A DNA stretch of 64,000 nucleotides from Planctomycetota bacterium (lineage in GTDB: Bacteria; Planctomycetota; Planctomycetia; Gemmatales; Gemmataceae): contig JAIOPV010000155.1 in assembly GCA_021413735.1 (NCBI GenBank), positions 1 through 64,000 of the forward strand, read 5' to 3'. The position numbers and the translations under genes are program-made. Of this stretch, positions 15,752-25,867 are shown piece after piece. The notes under the pieces are model-generated. The model was not told the origin of the DNA. It saw nothing but the letters and a program-made list of their open reading frames with translations, and did not search any database. Position 1 is the stretch's first letter. Each line of letters begins with the position of its first letter.

Positions 15752-17578
15752 TCAGACGCCGACGTGTGTGTGTGTGTGGCTGCTCGATTTGCGGGCCGCG
15801 AGCGGATGCGACGACAACGCGGTGTGCGTTTCCAGACCAATCACTCTCAGTCGCTTCTCGACGGCACCCAGGTCGAACTCCAGTTGGTGCAACTTCTCCA
15901 TCGTGCTGTGATCCACCAATGTTGTCTCTGTCAAATCCAACACGATTTCGTCGCGACCTTCTGCCTGCTTCAAGATCGCGTTCTTCACGCTGAGCCAGTT
16001 CGCGAACACGGCAGCCTTCCGGACCTTCAACACCACCACCTTGTCGTCGTCGGTACTCGCAACCTCAATGTCCGCGCGGAGGAAACTACTCAGCGGCGCT
16101 CCGTTAATCATGTGGATAATCAACTTCAGCAGAATTCCCGAGATCACACCGACGAGCAGGTCCGTACACAACACAACCACGATCGTGGTCACGAACACGA
16201 TGAGTTGTTCGATTCCGATCTTGTAGGTGTGCACAAACTCTTTCGGCGACGCGAGCCGGAAACCGGTGTACACCAACATCGCACCGAGTGCTGCCAGCGG
16301 AATCATTCGGATCACGAAAGGCAACATCAGCACGAACGCCAGGAGGAAGATGCCGTGAAACATATTCGCATATTTGGTCCGGGCACCGTTGTCGATGTTC
16401 GCCTTGCTGCGAACGATCTCGGAGATCATCGGCAACGCCCCGATTGCCGAACAGAGCGTGTTCGCCAACCCAACCGCGAGCAGATCCTTGTTCTGGTCGG
16501 TCTTCCGCTGCCAGGGGTCGATCATGTCAATCGCTTGGGAACTCAGCATCGACTCGATGCTCGCGATGAGCGAGAACAGAACCACGTACTTGATCCCAAT
16601 ACCGGTTGCCAGACCGCTGAAGTCTGGGAGCATGAACGCGATTTTGAAATTGTCGAACACAGCGGGTATCACGTCCGGAACCGCAACGAGATACTGCATT
16701 GGATTCCCGACTGATTCACCGAGTGCCGTCAGGCTGAGAGCCGACGCCATCGGAATCCCAACAGCGAGCACCACCACCTGAGCAGGCACCGGTTTCAACG
16801 CCGGAATCCGAGCCTTGAGGAACGGGAACGCAATCAGGATTGCGAGGCTCGTCAATCCGATGGCTGCGATGGGCTGACTCCACTCCTTCTTCTTGGCGTC
16901 ATTGCGCATCTTGTCGGCCTTGGCCTTCGCCGCTTGCTTCTCTTCATCCGATTTCGCGTCCGCGATCCCTTTCGCTTCATTGGCGTCCGCAGTCTCGCGG
17001 AGTTTCATCGTCTCGGTCTTCGCGAGCGTCGCAGGGATGGCAGCAATCGCATCGATCGGGGCTCCGGGCGGGGCGCTCACGCCGATGACGACGAACATCG
17101 ACTTGGCCATGATGGTGATCCCGATCGCGGCCAACATTCCGTGAACGGGAGTGAGCGGAACGATTTCCCCAATCTTTGCGGCTTTCACAAGCCCGAACAA
17201 AATCTGTATCACCCCGGCGGTCACACCCACCCCAAGAGCAAGCGGATATCCAAATTGAATCTGGGTCGCGAGATCGGATCCTGGCGGTGCAGCCTGCGCA
17301 CCAAGCTCAAGAACAGCGCCTTCAACGATCACGATGAGACCAGCAGCCGGCCCTTTGATCGTCAGTTGCGAGTTGCTCAGGAAACCGGTGAGGAGGCCAC
17401 CGATAACGGCCGTCCAGATTCCAGCGATTGGTGGGTAGTTGCAGGCTTTCGCGATACCGAGGCACAGTGGCATCGCGATCAGAAAGACCAGGAAACCTGA
17501 GAGGAGGTCGAACTTGAGGTTCGGCAATAATCCGGGAGTCAGTGGCGGAGGTGCGGCGTGAGTCGAATGATCGGCCAC
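15752..17578 (-). CDS. SulP family anion transporter (putative bicarbonate) with STAS domain
   Basis: 608 residues. Membrane part: FDLLSGFLVFLIAMPLCLGI, the SulP opening NYPPIAGIWTAVIGGLLTGF, GPAAGLIVIVEGAV, VPLTPVHGMLAAIGI. Between helices is a charged insert of about 45 residues rich in Lys/Ala/Asp/Glu (ANEAKGIADAKSDEEKQAAK). A C-terminal STAS domain is present (IVLDLTETTLVDHSTMEKLH), and the protein ends in a His-rich tail SSHTHTHV. Bicarbonate SulP proteins of the BicA type belong to this family; the adjacent DAB system favours HCO3- over sulfate, but this is inference. Start GTG at 17578 with AAGG upstream. A sigma-54 promoter lies 43-58 bp upstream. Confidence 0.88.
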   Translation of the reverse strand: MADHSTHAAPPPLTPGLLPNLKFDLLSGFLVFLIAMPLCLGIAKACNYPPIAGIWTAVIGGLLTGFLSNSQLTIKGPAAGLIVIVEGAVLELGAQAAPPGSDLATQIQFGYPLALGVGVTAGVIQILFGLVKAAKIGEIVPLTPVHGMLAAIGITIMAKSMFVVIGVSAPPGAPIDAIAAIPATLAKTETMKLRETADANEAKGIADAKSDEEKQAAKAKADKMRNDAKKKEWSQPIAAIGLTSLAILIAFPFLKARIPALKPVPAQVVVLAVGIPMASALSLTALGESVGNPMQYLVAVPDVIPAVFDNFKIAFMLPDFSGLATGIGIKYVVLFSLIASIESMLSSQAIDMIDPWQRKTDQNKDLLAVGLANTLCSAIGALPMISEIVRSKANIDNGARTKYANMFHGIFLLAFVLMLPFVIRMIPLAALGAMLVYTGFRLASPKEFVHTYKIGIEQLIVFVTTIVVVLCTDLLVGVISGILLKLIIHMINGAPLSSFLRADIEVASTDDDKVVVLKVRKAAVFANWLSVKNAILKQAEGRDEIVLDLTETTLVDHSTMEKLHQLEFDLGAVEKRLRVIGLETHTALSSHPLAARKSSSHTHTHVGV

Positions 17579-17620
17579 GGTCTGCCTTCTTTCCCAAGCG
17601 GAGGAGAAGCGCAGACTGAC

Positions 17621-17636
17621 CGCAACCCATGTGCCG
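17621..17636 (-). promoter_or_regulatory. Sigma-54 (-24/-12) promoter of sulP
   Basis: On the minus strand the sequence is CGGCACATGGGTTGCG, matching TGGCAC-N5-TTGC in all but the first base, with GG and GC exactly ten bases apart. Transcription would start near 17610, about 30 bases before the GTG of sulP. The next gene upstream on the same strand encodes a sigma-54-dependent response regulator. Confidence 0.7.
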
Positions 17637-17785
17637 CTTGGGGAAGCCCGGATTCCCCGCGACGCCTCCCGACGGTGCAAAGCTCTCAAACGTAGTCGAA
17701 TACTGCCAAAAAATCTTACAAAATATCGAACTTCTGTATCTTGTTGGCGAACTCTTTGGAATTTCTGCGATTGTTTTATGGTCGC

Positions 17786-19255
17786 TTACGAATCACCCTG
17801 GTCGTCGTCGGACCAGATTGAACGCGCGATGCTGATGCCGAGCGAACGGATCTTATTTCGCAAACTGCCCCGTGTGATGCCCAGAATGCGGGCAGCCTGA
17901 AGTTGGTTCCCGTCGGTGTGCTTCAAAATGCGAACGAGAACCTCGCGTTCCATTCGTTCCAGGCTCTCGGCGTACAGATTCTCGCTGCCTTCCGCGAGGC
18001 GGCTGCCCACGAACTGATCCCAGTCGAACGCCGGAGGTGGTGGGCTTGCCGTGAGTTCTGCGTTCGGCGTGGGCGTTGTCCCCGGTGAACGGAAGAGGTG
18101 AGGCGGCAGGAAATCGGCCAGCAGAATCGACCCGCTCATCCGGAGAACGGATTGCTTCAGAGCGCTCTGAAGTTCGCGAACATTCCCCGGCCACGGATAC
18201 GCTCGCAATGTGGCAGCGGCATCAGGCGCCAACTCCGCGACAGGCTTTCCAAGTTCCTGCCCAAAGCGACGCAAGTAGTATTCGACGAGCAGATCGACGT
18301 CTTCACCGCGATCTCGCAACGGCGGCAGTTTGATGGTGAAAACGTTCAGCCGGAAGTAGAGATCCTTGCGAAACCGGCCGTCCTCCGACATCTTCTCAAG
18401 GTCAGCATTCGTGGCGGCGATGAGCCGAACGTCGGTCTGAACCGTCTCGCTTCCGCCGACTCGCTCGAAGCGCTGTTCCTGAATCAACCGCAGAATTTTG
18501 GCCTGGGTCAACGGCGTCATTTCGCCGACTTCATCGAGGAAGATTGTTCCGCCGTGGCACTGCTCGAACTTGCCGATTCGCTTGCGGTCGGCGCCTGTGA
18601 ACGCACCCTTCTCGTGGCCGAAGAGTTCGCTTTCGAGGAGCGGCTCTGGGATCGCGGCACAGTTGATCGCCAGGAACGGTTTGTCGGCACGTTTTGAGTG
18701 CTGATAGATCGCACGGGCGACGAGTTCTTTCCCGGTTCCTGATTCGCCGAGAACCAAGACTGTCACATCTTGCCGGGCAACGCGACCGATAGCTTTGTAA
18801 ACCTCCTGCATTGCGAGGCATCGCCCCAGCAACAAATCGCCCAGCGGCGGCGCGGTCTCCGCATCGGGGATCGTCGCTGGGACTCGCATCAGGCGGCTGG
18901 ACTGCACGGCTCGGTCGATCAGAGAACGCAGGTCGGCCAGTTCGAGCGGTTTCAGAAGGTACTCGTAAGCGCCTTCTTTCATCGCTTCGATGGCGAGATC
19001 CGTGGTGCCATGCCCCGTGACCAGCACAACCGGAATACGCGCGTCGATCTCTCGAATGCGGTGGAAGGTCTGAAGACCCGTTGCGTCCGGCAGGTGAATA
19101 TCGAGGACGACCACATCCGGGCGGTCCCGTGCGATGGACGCAAGCCCTTCGGCGGCTGTCGTCGCGGAACGCACGAGGAGGTCGCCGCCACGAAACGCAC
19201 GTTGGAATGCGTGTTGGATCGCCGGCTCATCGTCCACGATCAGCAGTGTTGGCAT
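17786..19255 (-). CDS. NtrC-family sigma-54-dependent response regulator
   Basis: 489 residues. Receiver domain: acidic pocket VDDE, phospho-acceptor Asp52 in VVVLDIHLPD, Thr in VTGHG, Lys in YLLKPLE. The AAA+ domain has Walker A GESGTGKE, the sigma-54 contact GAFTGA and Walker B TIFLDEVGE. A Fis-type HTH lies at the C terminus (NQLQAARILGITRGSLRNKI). It follows the histidine-kinase gene by 100 bp on the same strand and precedes sulP. The two sigma-54 promoters nearby (sulP, dabA) are its likely targets. Confidence 0.93.
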   Translation of the reverse strand: MPTLLIVDDEPAIQHAFQRAFRGGDLLVRSATTAAEGLASIARDRPDVVVLDIHLPDATGLQTFHRIREIDARIPVVLVTGHGTTDLAIEAMKEGAYEYLLKPLELADLRSLIDRAVQSSRLMRVPATIPDAETAPPLGDLLLGRCLAMQEVYKAIGRVARQDVTVLVLGESGTGKELVARAIYQHSKRADKPFLAINCAAIPEPLLESELFGHEKGAFTGADRKRIGKFEQCHGGTIFLDEVGEMTPLTQAKILRLIQEQRFERVGGSETVQTDVRLIAATNADLEKMSEDGRFRKDLYFRLNVFTIKLPPLRDRGEDVDLLVEYYLRRFGQELGKPVAELAPDAAATLRAYPWPGNVRELQSALKQSVLRMSGSILLADFLPPHLFRSPGTTPTPNAELTASPPPPAFDWDQFVGSRLAEGSENLYAESLERMEREVLVRILKHTDGNQLQAARILGITRGSLRNKIRSLGISIARSIWSDDDQGDS

Positions 19256-19355
19256 AGGGAGGCAACGTTCTTGGTTTTCGCCGACTGCAACGCCACAATC
19301 GCCTCAATCAGTTGCAGCACGAACTCGATTTTGCTTACCAATTGTGCAGCGATCG

Positions 19356-20792
19356 TTATTCAATGGGATTTCTCGGCAGGCGAACAAAGAAACTCGCCCC
19401 GTCGCCCGTGTTGGCTGCGCCAAGTGTTCCTCCGTGATCTTCAACGATTCGCCGCGAGATCACCAGTCCCAAACCCAAACCCGTGTCTTTGCTGCTCGCG
19501 AATGGCTGAAACAACCTCGGCATCATGTCGCGGGGAATGCCTGCTCCCGTGTCCGATACTTCCAGTTCGACCCGATCATCGGTCGAGCGCACGCTCACCT
19601 TCAGAGTACCCCCATTCGGCATCGCATCCAGAGCATTCAGAAACAGATTCACCAACACCTGATGAAGTTGATTCGGGTCGGCCGTTAGAGTAACAGGACC
19701 CGCCGGCGAGTTGACTTGTGTCACCACCCGCTGTTTCTCTGCACGCCCCCGGATCAATCCAATCGCGGCACTCACGACCGCGAGCAGATCCACTTGTCGG
19801 CGTTCGGGTTTTGGTGGCCGGGCGAAGTCGAGAAACGTCCGCAGCGAGCGTTCCATCCGGCGAATCTCGCTCTCGATCACGCGGAGATCTTCGGAGGAGA
19901 GTGCCGGATTCGCTTGATCTTCTAACGCAGCCTGAACCAGCATCTTGATTGAGGTCAGCGGATTCCGAATCTCGTGCCCGACTCCGGCTGCCAGTTGACC
20001 GACTGCAGCCAGTTGCTCGGCTCGCATGACTTCTCGTTCGCGATCGTGGAGTTCCTGAACCACCAACTCGATTCGCGATGAAAGGCGTTCGAGTTCTTCG
20101 TGTAAGCTGCCGAATTGGCCTTCTTCTCGCAGGACAATCTCGGGCAACTCCGGCCCAAGTTTCCCGGCTGCATCGCGGATCTGGATTTGGAGTTTGCGAA
20201 TTGAACGGCTCAGTGCCCGCGCCAGCCCGAATCCGAAAACCAGACCGGCCACCGCTCCGAGCCCTCCGACGCCAGCCATTCCCCACGCGAGTTGATTCAG
20301 GACTCGCTCGTGGTGCGAAGTAATCTCATCCAGTCGCCGACCGTTATAGAGCCTGAACTCGGTACACGGAGCCAAGACTTGCGATTCCAGTAATCGCGTG
20401 GCATCCCGCACAGCGGTTTCATGGCCCGGGTTGCTCGGCGGCGGGAGCGACTGCCAGCGTTGCAAGTAGGCGGCATACATCGTCGTCATCTGCTCGGCCA
20501 ATCGCTGCTCTTCGGGTTCGTCCGCGGCGTTCCGAACAGCGGTCAGGTGAGTCTGTGCTCGTTTGTGGAGTTCGCCGACGTTCTCGACCCTCGCATTTTC
20601 CAGGTCGATCAGAGAGCCCAAACACTCCTCCATCTCGACGGCGGCGCGTCTACTCTCGACATTCTCGCGAAATACCCCGGCCAGCATCGCTTGCTGGTGA
20701 AACAGAGAGATGGCGGTGAATACACACAATGCGACCAAACACACAGTAACCAGCACTGCCGGCCAAAGTAACTTCCAGCGAAATCCCGCCAT
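19356..20792 (-). CDS. Membrane sensor histidine kinase, NtrB-like
   Basis: 478 residues. Two membrane helices (LLWPAVLVTVCLVALCVFTA near the N terminus and WGMAGVGGLGAVAGLVFGFG near residues 175-195) flank a periplasmic helical sensor domain of about 145 residues. A HAMP-like linker follows (RALSRSIRKLQIQ). The kinase core is complete: H box AAGVGHEIRNPLTS, N box HQVLVNLFLNALDAMPNGG, G1 DTGAGIP and G2 GLGLGLVISRRI. The start is ATG at 20792 (GAGG upstream); GTG at 20801 is in frame. Partner of the downstream NtrC-type regulator. The ligand is unknown; an inorganic-carbon or pH signal is inference from context. Confidence 0.9.
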   Translation of the reverse strand: MAGFRWKLLWPAVLVTVCLVALCVFTAISLFHQQAMLAGVFRENVESRRAAVEMEECLGSLIDLENARVENVGELHKRAQTHLTAVRNAADEPEEQRLAEQMTTMYAAYLQRWQSLPPPSNPGHETAVRDATRLLESQVLAPCTEFRLYNGRRLDEITSHHERVLNQLAWGMAGVGGLGAVAGLVFGFGLARALSRSIRKLQIQIRDAAGKLGPELPEIVLREEGQFGSLHEELERLSSRIELVVQELHDREREVMRAEQLAAVGQLAAGVGHEIRNPLTSIKMLVQAALEDQANPALSSEDLRVIESEIRRMERSLRTFLDFARPPKPERRQVDLLAVVSAAIGLIRGRAEKQRVVTQVNSPAGPVTLTADPNQLHQVLVNLFLNALDAMPNGGTLKVSVRSTDDRVELEVSDTGAGIPRDMMPRLFQPFASSKDTGLGLGLVISRRIVEDHGGTLGAANTGDGASFFVRLPRNPIE

Positions 20793-20844
20793 GATCGACA
20801 CCTCACATCAGTTCGCGGGTTTCAGAATACACCACGACGCAGGA

Positions 20845-20923
20845 GTGGTCGAACTTGAATCACTCTGGCTCAATGGCGTAATTTGTGGTCGAATAAAAAT
20901 CACACTGGTTTCTGAGAAACCAG
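20845..20923. promoter_or_regulatory. Candidate activator sites upstream of dabA
   Basis: Two direct copies of GTGGTCGAA, at 20845-20853 and 20885-20893, are exactly 40 bp apart. The second begins a nested dyad with CGACCGCAA at about 20928-20936, whose centre is CTGGTTTCTGAGAAACCAG (20905-20923, symmetrical except for the middle base). The group ends roughly 30 bp upstream of the sigma-54 promoter and also upstream of the divergent kinase gene. The arrangement fits enhancer sites for a sigma-54 activator. Confidence 0.45.
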
Positions 20924-20955
20924 ATTCACGACCGCAATCTGTGCGAATGGAGATT

Positions 20956-20971
20956 GGCACATGAGTTGCGT
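20956..20971 (+). promoter_or_regulatory. Sigma-54 (-24/-12) promoter of the dab operon
   Basis: TGGCACATGAGTTGCG matches the sigma-54 consensus TGGCAC-N5-TTGC perfectly, with GG at 20957-20958 and GC at 20969-20970. A start near 20982 would give a leader of about 200 bases that contains the large hairpin at 21041-21101 before the dabA ATG at 21180. Confidence 0.75.
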
Positions 20972-21040
20972 TTGCATCTGAATTGGTTTCCGGGCCGCTG
21001 TACCTCGCACATGAACTCGTTGATGTTGTCGCGTTTGGTG

Positions 21041-21101
21041 TTGGTGGCAGAGGCCTCTGGCCTGTGGATTGGTAACACAGGCCGGAGGCCTCTGCCACCA
21101 A
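21041..21101. repeat. 26-bp inverted repeat in the dabA leader
   Basis: Arms 21041-21066 and 21076-21101 (starting TTGGTGGCAGAGGCCTC) pair over 26 bases with a single T/G difference that still allows a G-U pair in RNA; the loop is nine bases. It belongs to the class of long intergenic hairpins seen through this window. It lies between the sigma-54 promoter and dabA and could modulate the leader transcript. Confidence 0.75.
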
Positions 21102-21179
21102 AGTGGGACACAAATTGACAGTGGGTTCCGGTATCAGATCGTTTCCAGGGACGCTCTGGCCTGGAACCGTAAGAAGAAC

Positions 21180-24100
21180 ATGGTCGCCACTCCAGCGGTC
21201 GTTGACTCTCGGCACGCTGCGAACACAACGGTGACTGTGAACAACCAAATGACTCATTCAGGGCACGACGAGGGACATCAAGTCTCGCCACTGGAACGCC
21301 TTCGCCACGTTCTCGAACACGCCGCGCACTTACTCCCTGCTCAGGGACCGATCACGGTCTTCATTCACCATAACACTCTGCATGCGTTCGAGAAATTGCC
21401 CTTCGAGAAGGGCGTTGAACAGGCGGCGGATTTGTTCGGGTGCCAGCCCTATCTCACCGAACAACGATATCGTGAAGCCCTCAGGCGAGGCCGCATTCGC
21501 TTCTCGGACCTGCGGGAAGTCCTCGTCGATGATCTCGGCGAGGAAGCCACCGAGGCGTTTCCGCCATTCGGCACCAGGCTCGATCTGCGGCTCGCGATCC
21601 TTCAGTATCCTCTCGCGTCGGGGTCGGCCAACGAACTCCGTTGGTTCATGGTGGAGACCGATGCGTTGCGGCGAGTTCACTCAGACGCTTCCGCAGCAGT
21701 TCGCGGAAAGTTGATCTCCGAAACCCGCCGATGGGTCATGCGAGACCTGCGGGCACGCAACGGATCGAACCCGACTTGGGTTCAGGATCTGTTCGCCAAG
21801 TTCCGTGCATCGAACATCGAAAACTGGGATGAATCGACCTGGGAAGCCTTCGCTCTCGAAACCCTTTGGGGCGAGTGTAAGGCTGGAGTCGAAAAGGTTC
21901 CAGATCTGACGCCGACAGCAGCACCACCAGTCCGCCATCGCGATCTGCTGCTGGCCGTGTCTGGCATCGACACCGACCGCTGGGTTCACGACGTCCTGGT
22001 TCGGTTCTCGGCGGCATATCTCGATCAGGGCGTTTCGCAGTGGCGACTGCCTGATCGCGAACTGGGATACTTCAAGGCTTTCTGTTCGCTGTATCGGCGT
22101 CCGAATGGTCCGCCTGATCGCTGGATGCGCGGACTGCAAGCAGAAGCGGCGAGGTTACAGGACGCCGGAGTCGATCCGCTCGTGTCAGTGCAGGAATCGT
22201 TGACCGCACTCGGCGTGGCCGAGACTGAATGGGACGGCTACCTTTCAGCGACGTACCTGGCGCTCCGGGGTTGGGGCGGCATGATCCACGAGGTCGAAAT
22301 CCGGGGAGACCGTGTCGCGCATCCCGTGACGCAGAACAGCCTGATCGGATTCGTGGCCGTGCGGTTGCTGTTGGAGCGATTCGCGCTGGCGTATGCGGCT
22401 CGCGACGCTTTGGAATACATCGGGCCGCTGAACCAACTGCGGGATCATCTCCGGAAGCGGTTCTTGCCTGCCCCGAAGCCGAGCCTTGTCGAGCGTGTGT
22501 TCCCGGTGTTCCAGTTGGCCCAGATCATGGGATGGACACCAGACGAATTGAATCGCCTCACGCCGGATCAATGGGTGCTGCTGGTTCGAGAAATCGAGGG
22601 GTTCACTGCCATCGCTCGTCGCCGGGTGTTTCATCTGGCCTACGAGAAGCGGTTCCGCACGCAGACGCTCGATGCCCTTGCCCTTCACGCTCGCCGGAAG
22701 CCGGTGAACCCGCGATTTCAAGTCATCACCTGTCTCGATGAACGCGAGGAATCGTTCCGTCGGCATCTCGAAGAAATCGCGCCAGACTGCGAGACTTTCG
22801 GCGCCGCCGGCTTCTTCGCCATCGCGATGTACTACAAGGGTGCGACCGACGCGCACTTCGTTCCACTCTGCCCGATCGTCATCACGCCGAAGCACTGGGT
22901 CGAGGAACAGGCCGACGAGGAACTCGCAGGGGCACATCAGCGGTTACGCTGGACACAGCGAGTATTCGGGGCGGTTGCTCACGGGGCGCACGTCGGAACT
23001 CGCAAGCCCGCTCTCGGAGCAATTCTGACGAGTACGCTCGGCGTGCTGGCTTCGATCCCGTTGGTCGCCCGCATTCTGTTCCCTCGCCTGACAGCACGGG
23101 TTCGCAATCAATTGGGGCAGGTCGTGCAGCGTCAACCGCGAACGCGACTTCGCCTGGAACGAAGTCCGGAGTGCGTGCCCGGCGACAGCAAGGAACGCCT
23201 CGGGTATACACTCGACGAGATGGTTGGCATGGCTGAGCGGTTGCTGCGTGACATCGGCATGATTGCCGGCTTCAGTCGGCTCGTGTTCGTCATCGGGCAC
23301 GGTTCGAGCAGTTTGAACAATCCGCACAAGTCGGCCTACGACTGCGGGGCGTGCGGCGGCAGTCCCGGCGCACCGAACGGTCGCGCTGCGGCGAAGGTGC
23401 TGAACGATCCGCGAGTGCGATCACGGCTCGTCGAGAAGGGAATCGTGATTCCGGAGACGACTCGTTTCGTCGGTGGGTTCCACAATACCTGTAACGATTC
23501 GGTCACGCTGTTAGACCTGGATGGTGTTCCGGACACGCACCTGAACGAGTTGAAGGTCATCCGTGAGCACTTTGACCGCGTGTGCGAACGCAACGCACAC
23601 GAACGCTGCCGACGCTTCATGTCGGCTCCGCTGACGCAGACGTTCGCCGAGGCTCAACAACACGTCGAAGGACGCAGCGAGGATCTCGCTCAAACGCGAC
23701 CGGAACTTGGTCACGCCACGAACGCGATTTGTCACGTCGGTCGGCGTGAGCGTACCCGCGGGTTGTATCTGGACCGCCGAGCGTTTCTGACGGCTTACGA
23801 TCCGACGCAGGACGACGAGAACGGCACTATTCTGGCCCGGACGATGGTGGCCGTGTTCCCGGTGTGCGGCGGGATCAACCTGGAGTATTTCTTCTCGCAC
23901 GTCGATTCGCCCGGCTACGGCTGCGGCACGAAGTTGCCGCACAATATCACCTCGCTCTTGGGCGTGATGGACGGCGCGGCGAGCGATCTGCGAACTGGGC
24001 TACCGTGGCAGATGACGGAGATTCACGAACCCGTGCGGTTGATGATTGTCTGCGAAACCACGACAACCATCATGAAGAAGATCCTCGACGGGAATCCGCT

Positions 24101-24296
24101 CGGAAAGACGATGACCGAGAACGGTTGGGTTCAACTTGCCGTTCAGGATCCCATCACGAACGAGATCATGCTCTTCCAGAAGGGCGAATTCCATCCGTAC
24201 AAACCGCAAGCCGACGTGCTACCGACGGCGGGATCGTCTGCCGACTGGTATCGCGGCTGGCGCGATCACCTCGAATTCGCCGTGATCGGGAAGTGA
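21180..24296 (+). CDS. dabA: DabA-type inorganic carbon transporter subunit (DUF2309/UPF0753)
   Basis: 1038 residues. DabA is a cytoplasmic, zinc-containing beta-carbonic-anhydrase-like protein that, with the membrane protein DabB, traps CO2 as bicarbonate. Family landmarks: GPITVFIHHNTLHAFE near the start, and the zinc ligands Cys518 and Asp520 in TCLDERE, His707 in IGHGSS and Cys722 in DCGACGG. The spacings Cys-x-Asp and His-N14-Cys equal those of the characterised Halothiobacillus DabA (C351, D353, H524, C539). Start chosen at ATG 21180; the open frame extends to 21069 but begins inside the hairpin. It is followed after 107 bp by dabB. Confidence 0.93.
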   Translation: MVATPAVVDSRHAANTTVTVNNQMTHSGHDEGHQVSPLERLRHVLEHAAHLLPAQGPITVFIHHNTLHAFEKLPFEKGVEQAADLFGCQPYLTEQRYREALRRGRIRFSDLREVLVDDLGEEATEAFPPFGTRLDLRLAILQYPLASGSANELRWFMVETDALRRVHSDASAAVRGKLISETRRWVMRDLRARNGSNPTWVQDLFAKFRASNIENWDESTWEAFALETLWGECKAGVEKVPDLTPTAAPPVRHRDLLLAVSGIDTDRWVHDVLVRFSAAYLDQGVSQWRLPDRELGYFKAFCSLYRRPNGPPDRWMRGLQAEAARLQDAGVDPLVSVQESLTALGVAETEWDGYLSATYLALRGWGGMIHEVEIRGDRVAHPVTQNSLIGFVAVRLLLERFALAYAARDALEYIGPLNQLRDHLRKRFLPAPKPSLVERVFPVFQLAQIMGWTPDELNRLTPDQWVLLVREIEGFTAIARRRVFHLAYEKRFRTQTLDALALHARRKPVNPRFQVITCLDEREESFRRHLEEIAPDCETFGAAGFFAIAMYYKGATDAHFVPLCPIVITPKHWVEEQADEELAGAHQRLRWTQRVFGAVAHGAHVGTRKPALGAILTSTLGVLASIPLVARILFPRLTARVRNQLGQVVQRQPRTRLRLERSPECVPGDSKERLGYTLDEMVGMAERLLRDIGMIAGFSRLVFVIGHGSSSLNNPHKSAYDCGACGGSPGAPNGRAAAKVLNDPRVRSRLVEKGIVIPETTRFVGGFHNTCNDSVTLLDLDGVPDTHLNELKVIREHFDRVCERNAHERCRRFMSAPLTQTFAEAQQHVEGRSEDLAQTRPELGHATNAICHVGRRERTRGLYLDRRAFLTAYDPTQDDENGTILARTMVAVFPVCGGINLEYFFSHVDSPGYGCGTKLPHNITSLLGVMDGAASDLRTGLPWQMTEIHEPVRLMIVCETTTTIMKKILDGNPLGKTMTENGWVQLAVQDPITNEIMLFQKGEFHPYKPQADVLPTAGSSADWYRGWRDHLEFAVIGK

Positions 24297-24403
24297 CCAA
24301 GGGTTGAGCACCGGTTACCGTTTAGCAGTCGCCCCATCGGGGTGACATGCGGCCTCGTTGGGGCCGCTGCGACACGTCACCATAACACGCCTCTCGCAAC
24401 ACA

Positions 24404-25867
24404 ATGGAATTCCTCGATCCCGACTCGTTAATGCAATTCCTCGGGCGGGTCGTCCTCATCGCACCGGTGACGCTTCTCGCTTTTCTTGGGCTGCCGTCGC
24501 TGGTCGGTTCGCCGCTATCCGAGCGAACCACCGGCCGAGCCGTGCGGTGGGTGATCGCGATCGGCCTGTTCGCTTCAGTGGGCGTCCTCGCACTGATGCT
24601 GATTACCGACGCGAGGCACGTTGTCGTTGATCTCGGGAACTGGGTCGAGATCAAGGATGAAGCGAGCGGCCACTCCACGGACCACGGCCATTACCACTTC
24701 GTCGTGAAGTTCGCGTTCGACCGACTCTCGGTGCCGTTGACCATCCTGTCGTTCGTCTTGTGCGGCACGATCGGAGCGTTCGCGGTTCTCTACATGCACC
24801 GCGAACCGGGCTACAACCGCTTCTTCGTCTTGTACGCGGTGTTCCTGACCGGCATGGTCGTCGCTTCGCTGGCGAACACAATCGAAACGCTCTTCACGGG
24901 GTGGGAACTAGTCGGGCTATCGAGTGCGTTGTTGGTGGCGTTCTTCCAGGACCGGCCCGCTCCCTCGCGAAACGGGTTGCGGGTCTGGGTCGTGTACCGC
25001 GTATCGGATGCTGCGTTGCTATTGGCTGCGGTGGTGCTTCACCACATGACCGGGGAAGGCGACTTCGATCGACTCATGGGCAGTACGTCGTGGCCCGAGG
25101 GCACCGCGGAGATGAACGAATGGCAGGCGTTGCAGGTGGGCTTGCTCCTGCTGGTCGCGGTCGCGGGGAAGTCGGCTCTCGTGCCGTTCTCGGGTTGGTT
25201 GCCGCGAGCGATGGAAGGACCGACGCCGAGTAGTGCCGTGTTCTACGGAGCGTTGTCCGTTCACCTCGGAGCGTTCCTTCTGCTGCGAATGAGCCCGCTG
25301 ATTGCCGTCTCGATGTGGCTGGCCATCGCGGTCATCGCTCTTGGGCTAATCACTGCCGCTTACGCTTACCTCGTCGGAACGGTACAGACCGACATCAAGA
25401 GTGCGTTGTCGTTTGCGTCGCTCGCACAGGTCGGGATCATCGTTGCGGAGATCGGATTCGGGCACTGGGTTCCGTTCTTGTGGTACGTTGCACTGGTGCA
25501 TCTGCTCGGTCACGCCTGTATGCGAACGCTCCAGTTCGTTCGCGCTCCGACGCTTCTCCAGGACTATCGAAACCTGGAGGACGCGCTGGGGGATCGACTT
25601 CCGAAGCCACCCGGACCGCTTGCGTTCGCTCCGGTGTGGGTCCGCACGTTCTTGTACCGATTCGCTCTGGAACGCGGTTACCTCGATGCCATCTTGACCG
25701 ATTACGTCGTTCGCCCGTTCGTGTGGGTGTTCCTCTGGTTCGACCGGCTCGAACGTCGGTGGGCGGCGCTTCTGGCCTGGGGAGAGTTAAGGGGACAAGG
25801 GGACAAGGAGACAAGGAGCGAGACAACTGCGGAATCCGGCTCACCCAAGGCGGAGCAACACCGATGA
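24404..25867 (+). CDS. dabB: DabB-type NuoL-like membrane subunit
   Basis: 487 residues, about 13 hydrophobic segments, of the proton-conducting NuoL/MrpA family. It retains the channel glutamate ([17 protein letters not shown]) and lysine ([19 protein letters not shown]). In DAB systems this subunit is thought to couple cation flow to CO2 hydration by DabA. The C terminus carries a charged extension with a low-complexity [16 protein letters not shown]. The stop overlaps the ATG of the next gene by four bases, so the third subunit is probably cotranslated. Confidence 0.9.
   Translation: MEFLDPDSLMQFLGRVVLIAPVTLLAFLGLPSLVGSPLSERTTGRAVRWVIAIGLFASVGVLALMLITDARHVVVDLGNWVEIKDEASGHSTDHGHYHFVVKFAFDRLSVPLTILSFVLCGTIGAFAVLYMHREPGYNRFFVLYAVFLTGMVVASLANTIETLFTGWELVGLSSALLVAFFQDRPAPSRNGLRVWVVYRVSDAALLLAAVVLHHMTGEGDFDRLMGSTSWPEGTAEMNEWQALQVGLLLLVAVAGKSALVPFSGWLPRAMEGPTPSSAVFYGALSVHLGAFLLLRMSPLIAVSMWLAIAVIALGLITAAYAYLVGTVQTDIKSALSFASLAQVGIIVAEIGFGHWVPFLWYVALVHLLGHACMRTLQFVRAPTLLQDYRNLEDALGDRLPKPPGPLAFAPVWVRTFLYRFALERGYLDAILTDYVVRPFVWVFLWFDRLERRWAALLAWGELRGQGDKETRSETTAESGSPKAEQHR

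Noticed and set aside
15752-17578. Plain sulfate permease assignment for the SulP protein
   Set aside because: SulP substrate cannot be read from sequence alone; the neighbouring DAB genes make bicarbonate more likely, so only the family is claimed.
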